From Rhizobium esperanzae (lineage in GTDB: Bacteria > Pseudomonadota > Alphaproteobacteria > Rhizobiales > Rhizobiaceae), in contig NZ_JACIFY010000002.1 in NCBI RefSeq assembly GCF_014197615.1, positions 124,001 through 188,000 of the forward strand: 64,000 bases of DNA. Direction: 5' to 3'. The notes beneath the pieces were generated by a model. The model worked only from the letters and a program-made list of their open reading frames with translations. It did not search any database and was not told the origin of the DNA. Shown here piece after piece: positions 62,021-64,000 of the stretch. The translations under genes were made by a program, and so were the position numbers. Position 1 is the first letter of the stretch. Each line of letters opens with the position of its first letter.

Positions 62021-62935
62021 ATGACAGCTCTCAGCCGCCCCGATCTCAGCGACATCCACCATGGCGACTGGGTGGATCGCCGGTTGCCGGCCGCATGGCG
62101 GCCATACACGCGGCTGGCGCGGCTGGATCGCCCTGTCGGAATATGGCTGACGCTTTTCCCATGCTGGGCCGCCCTCATCCAGGCGTCGCACGGCCTGCCG
62201 GAGGTCAGTCGACTGGCGATCTTCTCTCTCGGCGCCCTGCTGATGAGAAGCGCCGGCTCGACGGTCAACGACATGGCGGATCGGAAGTTTGACGGTCACG
62301 TGGAGCGGACTCGTTTCCGGCCGCTGGCAAGCGGACAGCTCGGCACGCTGCACGCCTTTGTCTTTCTGGCCGTTGAACTCATGGCTGCCGCCTCGCTTCT
62401 GCTCTTCCTGACACCCTACACACGCTTGATCGCGATATCGGTTCTGCCGCTCGTCTTCCTCTATCCCTTCTGCAAGCGCTTCACCCACTGGCCCCAGGCC
62501 GTGCTGGGAGCGGCTTTCAATTGGGGGATGCTGATGGCATGGGCCGAGGTTGGTGGTCATATTCCCACCGGCGCCGTGCTGATGTGGGCCGGGGCCATCG
62601 CCTGGCAGATCGGCTATGATACGGTCTATGCCTATGTCGATCTGCGGGATGACGCCCGCCTCGGACTGAAGTCGACGGCAATCCTGTTCGGCAGGCGCGG
62701 CAAAATGTGGATCGGCCTGTTCTATGCTCTGGCGGTCTGGGCGTGGTCGCTCGGAGGCTGGCTGCTGGAGATGTCGCCGCCATATGCGATCGGCATGCTG
62801 GTCATCGCCGCGCACCTTGCCTGGCAGACCCGGCGGATCGACCTTGCCCGTCCGGATCTGAATTACCGCCTGTTCCTCGCCAATATCCTGACCGGCGTGC
62901 TGCTCGCCGGCGCGGCTTTGTCGGGCACATGGTGA
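62021..62935 (+). CDS. ubiA: UbiA-family prenyltransferase, probably 4-hydroxybenzoate octaprenyltransferase
   Basis: 304 residues with about eight membrane helices. The first Asp-rich motif is NDMADRKFDGHVERTRFRP, the second is DLRDDARLGLKSTA; both bind the prenyl diphosphate through magnesium. RLDRPVGIWLTLFPCWAAL at the start is typical of ubiquinone-pathway UbiA. The enzyme attaches the polyprenyl chain to 4-hydroxybenzoate in the inner membrane. Start is uncertain: ATG 62021 has GGAAT upstream, ATG 61940 would add 27 residues. A paralogous prenyltransferase function cannot be excluded. Confidence 0.88.
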   Translation: MTALSRPDLSDIHHGDWVDRRLPAAWRPYTRLARLDRPVGIWLTLFPCWAALIQASHGLPEVSRLAIFSLGALLMRSAGSTVNDMADRKFDGHVERTRFRPLASGQLGTLHAFVFLAVELMAAASLLLFLTPYTRLIAISVLPLVFLYPFCKRFTHWPQAVLGAAFNWGMLMAWAEVGGHIPTGAVLMWAGAIAWQIGYDTVYAYVDLRDDARLGLKSTAILFGRRGKMWIGLFYALAVWAWSLGGWLLEMSPPYAIGMLVIAAHLAWQTRRIDLARPDLNYRLFLANILTGVLLAGAALSGTW

Positions 62936-62957
62936 GCCGCTCGAGGACGAAATACCA

Positions 62958-63734
62958 ATGATCTCTCTCAAACAAGGCGTGCTCGCCGCGGCCATGATGC
63001 TGGCAGCAACAATGGCGTCCGAGCATCAAGCCCATGCCGAGCCATGCGAACCGGAAACGTTCGAAGAGGCGAAATACGTCGTCTGCACGCTGGAAGCGGG
63101 AAAAGCCGATCTGCGCCTGTTCTGGAAGGGCACCGACGGCCAGCCGTACCGCGCTTTTTCAAACCTTGCCGAAGCCGTTCGCGCCGAGGGGAAAACGCTG
63201 GCCTTGGCCGTCAATGCCGGAATGTACCGGGCCGATTTTTCGCCGATGGGACTTTATGTCGAAAACGCCAGGGAATTGAAACCCGCGAATACCGCAGGGG
63301 GCGGAGGCGCCCCCGGCCAAGTCCCGAATTTCTACAGGAAGCCGAACGGCGTGTTCTTTCTCGGCGAAGCCGGCGCCGGCATACTTCCGACCGATGAATT
63401 TCTGAAGCGTGCCCCCAAGGCGCGGTTCGCCACCCAGTCCGGCCCGATGCTCGTCATCGCCGGCAAGCTGAACCCGATCTTCATTCCCGGCTCGACGGAC
63501 CGAACCCGCCGAAGCGGGGTCGGCGTCTGCGCGGACGGCGCGGTTCGCTTCGCCATCAGCGAAGACGGCGTCAATTTCCACGATTTCGCACGGCTCTTTC
63601 GCGACCGGCTGCAATGCCCGGACGCCTTGTTTCTCGATGGCGGACGAGGTGTCGGGCTTTACTATCCGACATTGGGCCACAACGACTGGTCCTGGCACGG
63701 CGGCTATGGCCCGATCTTCGGGCTTGTGGAATAG
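62958..63734 (+). CDS. Phosphodiester glycosidase family protein (NAGPA/DUF2233)
   Basis: 258 residues. Signal peptide of 27 residues (ending AHA), then LALAVNAGMYRADFSPMGLYVENA, PNFYRKPNGVFFL, RFATQSGPMLVIAG and ALFLDGGRGVGLY, typical of the NAGPA fold. The family hydrolyses phosphodiester-linked sugars or modifies exopolysaccharide. Periplasmic. It starts 22 bp after ubiA and is probably co-transcribed. GAGGAC precedes the ATG. Confidence 0.88.
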   Translation: MISLKQGVLAAAMMLAATMASEHQAHAEPCEPETFEEAKYVVCTLEAGKADLRLFWKGTDGQPYRAFSNLAEAVRAEGKTLALAVNAGMYRADFSPMGLYVENARELKPANTAGGGGAPGQVPNFYRKPNGVFFLGEAGAGILPTDEFLKRAPKARFATQSGPMLVIAGKLNPIFIPGSTDRTRRSGVGVCADGAVRFAISEDGVNFHDFARLFRDRLQCPDALFLDGGRGVGLYYPTLGHNDWSWHGGYGPIFGLVE

Positions 63735-63838
63735 GCACGAGGCATCGCCTTTGATCGAGGCGCATCGTGCCGGCAGCAAACGCCGCCGGAAAGAGGCCTC
63801 GAATAGCCATTGCAGACCGACGATCGATGCCTGGCGCC

Positions 63839-64000
63839 TCATCCGGACCCGCCGCAATTTGGTCGCCCGCTGAAGAACATTGCCGTGGCCGTGATCAGCT
63901 TTTCTAACGTCTCGACGTTCTTCGAAGTGTTGAAAATGTGATCCATCGGAGCCACCCAAATTTGGTTTGCACCATTGTGTGCCTTAGCGAATTTTGACGC
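63839..64000 (-). CDS. C-terminal end of a gene running off the window
   Basis: The minus-strand frame is open from the window edge to a TGA at 63839 and gives about 53 residues, including ANQIWVAPMDHIFNTSKNVETLEKLITATAMFF. The composition is protein-like and the codons are lower in GC than in the neighbours. Too short to assign a family; continuation to the right is needed to confirm it. Confidence 0.35.
   Translation of the reverse strand, partial: ASKFAKAHNGANQIWVAPMDHIFNTSKNVETLEKLITATAMFFSGRPNCGGSG

Noticed and set aside
63637..63873. 78-codon plus-strand open frame at the end of the window
   Set aside because: Starts inside the glycosidase gene in another frame and has no protein-like features.
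1..64000. tRNA, rRNA and CRISPR arrays
   Set aside because: No cloverleaf-like or conserved rRNA sequences and no regularly spaced direct repeats were seen by eye; short or unusual RNAs could be missed.

Overview
The window looks like chromosomal DNA of a fast-growing alphaproteobacterium, most likely Rhizobium sensu stricto (R. leguminosarum/etli group). This is inferred from the high GC content, the UvrB with long extra ends, the family content (BA14K, DUF1501/DUF1800 pair, rhizobial-type OhrR/Ohr) and many short palindromic intergenic repeats of the kind that litter Rhizobium genomes. No rRNA, tRNA, CRISPR array, prophage or insertion sequence was found. The genes are mostly short transcription units with frequent strand switches.

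0-9.5 kb: tail of arsenate reductase ArsC, a small secreted protein, a large MscS-type channel with a TTG start, a DUF924 protein, a receiver-histidine kinase, a 14-TM drug exporter and a two-gene esterase operon (CE7-like esterase overlapping a second esterase). A Rap1a/Tai-like secreted protein follows. 9.5-16.7 kb: methyltransferase, siderophore-interacting ferric reductase, then an organic-peroxide unit in which ohrR and ohr are split by a Nudix gene and a DUF3095 gene; near-identical operator-like boxes lie upstream of both. After these come a zinc-peptidase-like protein and an extensin-type cell-wall protein.

16.7-32.7 kb: chemoreceptor, YciA-like thioesterase, DUF1800-DUF1501 pair, small membrane proteins (DUF486, RDD, DUF805), a LysR/NmrA divergent pair, a stand-alone receiver, DUF4087, DUF899, a zinc-ribbon nucleotide cyclase and two tandem paralogous lipoproteins. 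32.9-43.1 kb: a rhomboid protease with added N- and C-terminal domains, UvrB (1026 aa) with a palindromic repeat inserted in frame in its tail, a GNAT enzyme, a calcium-binding RTX/cadherin exoprotein, a CspA cold-shock gene with a long structured leader, and dusA.

43.1-64 kb: HtrA-like protease, haloperoxidase-like hydrolase, small proteins, a BA14K protein with a clear terminator, a DUF3313 lipoprotein, an OmpR-type two-component system facing a 48-aa membrane protein, an ABC exporter of the COG4586/4587/3694 type, two HxlR regulators each divergent from an oxidoreductase and each with an inverted repeat between them, a broken Lrp/AsnC gene, a second peptidoglycan-peptidase-like protein, an intact Lrp gene divergent from argG, a VOC gene without a normal start codon, a UbiA prenyltransferase and a phosphodiester glycosidase.

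Common themes are envelope maintenance, redox and peroxide defence, export of toxic compounds, and many small regulator-enzyme pairs. No defence island or clearly new multi-gene system was recognised. The best leads are the in-frame repeat and repeated tail motif in UvrB, the split ohrR-ohr unit with shared boxes, the HxlR inverted repeats, and several genes too short or irregular for routine gene calling.
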